DNA of 64,000 nt from Portulaca oleracea (lineage: Eukaryota > Streptophyta > Magnoliopsida > Caryophyllales > Portulacaceae). Under the pieces are notes generated by a model. It had not been told where the DNA came from. It saw only the letters and a list, made by a program, of their open reading frames with translations, and ran no database searches. The stretch spans positions 35,506,330 through 35,570,329 of the forward strand of contig CM055879.1 of the NCBI GenBank assembly GCA_029582165.1, read 5' to 3'. Shown here piece after piece: positions 60,654-64,000 of the stretch. The translations under genes were made by a program, and so were the position numbers. The number at the start of each line of letters is the position of its first letter. Position 1 is the stretch's first letter.

Positions 60654-60655
60654 TA
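60325..60655. repeat. ~150-bp tandem duplication rich in (AAT)n and (TA)n
   Basis: ACCCAACCCACAAATA, an (AAT)n tract, GTTTTTAAAAAATGAAGAAA-like sequence and GAATTTGCAAATTTATAT occur in that order twice (from about 60329 and 60483), followed by long (TA)n. Poly-Ile/Tyr frames here are artefacts. Confidence 0.9.
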
Positions 60656-60719
60656 TGGTATGGTAGATCTCTGTGGCCTTGGAATATACTTGAATGGATA
60701 TACAGATAAAAATCATTGC

Positions 60720-61439
60720 ATAAGCAATAATGCATAAATGTCAAAAATCCCCCAGTTTAATTGGAAAAAAAAAAAGGTTCTTGCTATATATATATAAAAA
60801 AAAGTTTTGTTTCTAATAAGTTTATATCCCTGATAATATTAATATATCTCATTCCATGTATGTTCTGTCTGCTGCGGGAACCTACCATAGTACCGTACTT
60901 TCTGACAATATACATCCCTGGTCTATATATACAAAACTCATAGACTACACATATAGGGGGACTGCATGAGTAATTGAGTATGGAGTTCATGAACAAAAAG
61001 GAATATTGGATATTAATATATTAATTTTTGAATTTATTGGACTGTAATATATTAATTTTTAATAATGGGTATTATGTTAATTTTTTGGATTTATTTATCA
61101 TTAATTTAATGACCTTTGGTGGTAATGAGGACAATAGGAAACTAATATACTGGCAACGGTAATGTACTAACGACCATCTCTTTTTATCTTATCATTACTA
61201 AATGTTAATACGTACATTAACGATAAATTGGTCCAACAAGTCAATTGATTGGTGTTCAATGTCAAAGATTGGTATATGACAACACAATACATCCAAAAAT
61301 CAGTATATAAACATCTGAAGTTCCGAAAACAAAAATCCATTTGATATAATGGTATGAAAAACAATTAAGTAGTAAACATAGTTCGAATTAGTTTAAAGAT
61401 TGTCATAGAAGTATGAGGGATGGAATATATATATATATA
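60720..61439. other. AT-rich intergenic DNA, no gene seen
   Basis: No gene or recognisable element. A (TA)n tract at about 61425-61438 abuts the next feature. Confidence 0.5.
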
Positions 61440-64000
61440 GGGAATAGATATAATGAGAAGAGACTTTTTGTGAGCATAAAAGCATGGACAATCCTAGCCT
61501 TTGGTTCCAAGATCAAGGGTTGTGATAATTAGGTGTTTTTTCTTTATTTATATGGTAGGCTTTAAAATGTGATTGGATGGATTTGGGTATTTGTTTTTTT
61601 TTTTGTTTTTTTAGATAACATCACGTGAGGAGAGAGAGAAAGTGAGAGGTTGAGGGTGAATGCTGATTCACGCGTGCTGCTGGGTAGAATTAAATGCTCC
61701 CAAGTTCCAAAATCCACCATCATTTTGTAATTTTTGAAACTCCAACTGGTAATTTGTAAAGTCCCAAGTTGCGAAGGGAGAAATCGAGAACCATTTTCGG
61801 CCGTTTGAAAGGTATTCGTCGATAAATTTGAATTTTTCGTTCTGTTTGAAATTGGGGGTAGATGTTCTGTGTGTTCGTGCATGGGTTCGCAAATGACTTC
61901 CCAGCTTCTCTAGGTATGTAGCTGCATCCAAATCATTTCTCCTCATTTCATCTGTTGATTTTTTCAAGAACAATTGCAATTGCTTCATTCATCAAACAAT
62001 AGAAACCCTAATTTTTTTTTCTTTTGATTGTTGCGTAAATAAGCTTCACACGACTAAAGAGGTGAAATTAGTTTCCCAAACATCACCATTCGATCTGCGA
62101 GGAGGGCTTTGTGCAGTTAGGGAATCGACAATGGAGAGTGTTGATGAAGGAATGAGGTAATGTGAATATTGTTTATGTAATGTGAATTTTGGGTATGTGT
62201 TTTTCTGAAGTTCTGAATTTTGTTTATGTGATTTGAATACATGAATTTTGTTTATTCTCATGAGCGTTTGAGTGGGTTGATGGTGGTGAGTTCGATAATC
62301 AGGTTGAAAGATGCAAATCAGGTCATCATGGTGCATATATTGTATTCTGATGATCATTTTCTGATGTTGTTGTTCATAATTGTCAAAAAAATGAGTTTTG
62401 TAGTTGGAATATTGTTTAGGATCACATTTATCTTTTTAATATTGTTTCAGTGGTTTTAATTTAAGTTCATATGCTGATAAATGATGAGTACACAACCACA
62501 TGATGTTCAATTTTGTTGTTCGTTTTAAGGGGTTGATGATCATCCCGGAATACTAGATGTTCAACCCAAGACTATTTGTTAATCATTGTCAGGGTACCTG
62601 ATTACCATTATACTTGGTGTTCATTATAGTCACCAGATGTTCATTTTTCATTATTTGCAAGTGTTGTCACCCTCATAATGATTGATTTGCATTCAAGCAC
62701 TAATTAATATTCATATTCTCTCTACTTGATGTTCATTTTCAGTGTATGTGATGCCAAACCACTTGAGGATCATTTTGGTACACTATATGTTGTTTATGTC
62801 ATCCCCTCTTTGGATGTTCATTTTCATTGTTGTATTAGTCACTGATGTTCATTCCAAGAATACTTGTTGTTTATTTCATCAGTAGTTGTTGATCATTGTA
62901 AGTGTCACTTGATAACCATTACAGTTGGTGTTCATTGTTCATTTTCATTATTTGCAAGTGTTCACCCCCATAATGATTGATGGACATCCAAGAACTACTT
63001 GTTGTTCATATTGTATCAACTTGATGTTCATTTAATTATATTATTTTCATCCAACAATGACGTTGTGGTCATTTTCAGTGTATGTATGTGCATGCTAGAA
63101 CACTTGGGGTTCATTTTGGTACATTATTCACTGATGTTTATCCCAAAATTCTTGATATTCATTCCATGAATGTTTGATGTTCAGAGTTGGTCAATTATGG
63201 GGGAACGCTGATGTTCATTTTGTATTGAATGGATGTTTATTTTTGTGATGAATGGAACGTTCTGTATGTTTACCCCCTTTGTACTGGATGTTCATTTTAA
63301 ATGGACTGGATGTTCATTTTTTTTAGTATAATGTTGGTTGGTCGTTAAATTATGTGTAAATGATCATATAAGATTTAGTGGGTTTGGCGTGGCTAAATTG
63401 TGTATGTTCACCGCCCTTGTACCAGATGTTCATTTATGATCAATGGGATGTTCATTTGTGAAAACTTGTTGGTTGGAATGTTGATTGGATGTTTATGTTC
63501 ATTGATATATTAATGTTAATTGGTGATGTACAATGTGCAGGGCGAGCTCGAAGCATTGCAACAATCATTGAAAAAACCTATTGATGTACGGGTTGAGATA
63601 TTATCCACGATTGACCGAATTGGGAAGAAGTACAAGGACACAAAAGGGGTAGACGTGCACCATTTAGATTTGAAGTTTATTTCTCTTATTCTCTTTGTAT
63701 GGAACTTGAAATATTGTTTTCGTCAGCTTTTGGGTGAACTATTTGGAACATTTTGTATGCACTTTTTGGAACTTGAAATATTGTGCTCGATAGCTTCTTT
63801 ATGCCTTGATTGGAGTAATGAAATGAACATCAAGTTTTAGTGGAATGAACATCAATTGAAATACTCAACCATGCATAATAAAGATAAATTGATTGGGTTG
63901 AACATCAAGTGAACATGAAATGAACTTCAAATGTACATCAGGTCATATCAACATAACATAAACACCACCCCCGCGTGTTATGCAAGTATTCGTTTTGTGA
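61440..64000 (+). other. Left part of an unrecognised element or gene, runs off window
   Basis: Starts GGGAATAGATATAATGAGAA directly after (TA)n, like the MULE ends elsewhere in this window. A leader-like region follows with a short candidate exon, ATG at 62132 (MESVDEGM, donor GTAATG at 62158), and a second candidate exon from 63541 (after TTGTGCAG-type acceptor) reading GELEALQQSLKKPIDVRVEI, STIDRIGKKYKDTKG. The frames of the two exons do not join cleanly. The 1.3 kb between them is dominated by ATGTTCATT-like motifs. I do not recognise the protein; a transposon-encoded gene is one possibility. Confidence 0.35.
62500..63510 (+). repeat. Degenerate TGATGTTCATT motif field
   Basis: About twenty occurrences of (G/T)ATGTTCATT or close variants at irregular spacing of roughly 20-70 bp, with linking text such as CTTGATGTTCATTTT and GTGTTCATTATAG. 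After 63826 the motif appears only in the opposite orientation (ATGAACATCA, near 63826, 63846 and 63900). Confidence 0.8.

Noticed and set aside
60323..60716. Minus-strand frames of Ile/Tyr repeats
   Set aside because: Translation of (TA)n and (AAT)n microsatellites.

Overview
This is nuclear DNA of a flowering plant, most likely a eudicot. The evidence is intron-rich genes of plant type (CAND1, augmin subunit 2, a group C MAP kinase, a 2-oxoglutarate-dependent dioxygenase, a PB1 protein), AT-rich intergenic DNA and many Stowaway- and Tourist-type MITEs. I cannot name the species.

Layout. 1-22.5 kb is mobile-element territory. At 4.2-11.7 kb three DNA transposons are nested: a hAT-type element contains a ~0.5-kb non-autonomous Mutator-like element (MULE), which contains a ~6.2-kb coding MULE. 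The coding MULE carries a MURA-type transposase (minus strand) and, convergent with it, a second gene for a GRF-zinc-finger, coiled-coil, C-terminal-membrane protein (plus strand). Both genes carry single lesions. About 2 kb to the right of this nest (11.3-13.3 kb) recurs, heavily re-invaded, at 19.7-22.5 kb. The two copies act as filled and empty sites for each other, so insertions can be ordered. Between them lie a decayed Athila-like Ty3/gypsy gag-protease region (tRNA-Asp-type PBS at 15.73 kb) and a LINE 3' fragment.

22.8-29.7 kb: an intronless group C MAPK-like kinase whose TEY activation motif reads AEY, a tRNA-like sequence with a shortened anticodon loop, a DEAH-helicase 5' fragment with an apparently lost start codon, a 5'-truncated LINE RNase H fragment with a target-site duplication, and a patchwork of templated filler DNA beside it.

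29.8-55.7 kb is the genic half. CAND1 (plus, 27 coding exons, 1218 aa predicted) regulates exchange of substrate receptors on cullin-RING ubiquitin ligases. AUG2 (plus, 6 exons) is an augmin subunit for microtubule-dependent microtubule nucleation. A 2-ODD (minus, 3 exons) is convergent with AUG2. A small PB1-domain gene (minus, 2 exons) has a good TATA box. These neighbours are not a pathway; they are ordinary unrelated plant genes.

55.7-64 kb returns to AT-rich intergenic DNA with MITEs and microsatellites. It ends in the left part of an unrecognised element or gene dominated by a TGATGTTCATT-like motif that inverts its orientation near 63.83 kb and runs off the window.

Exon boundaries were read by eye from GT/AG sites and protein continuity; no alignment program or database was used.
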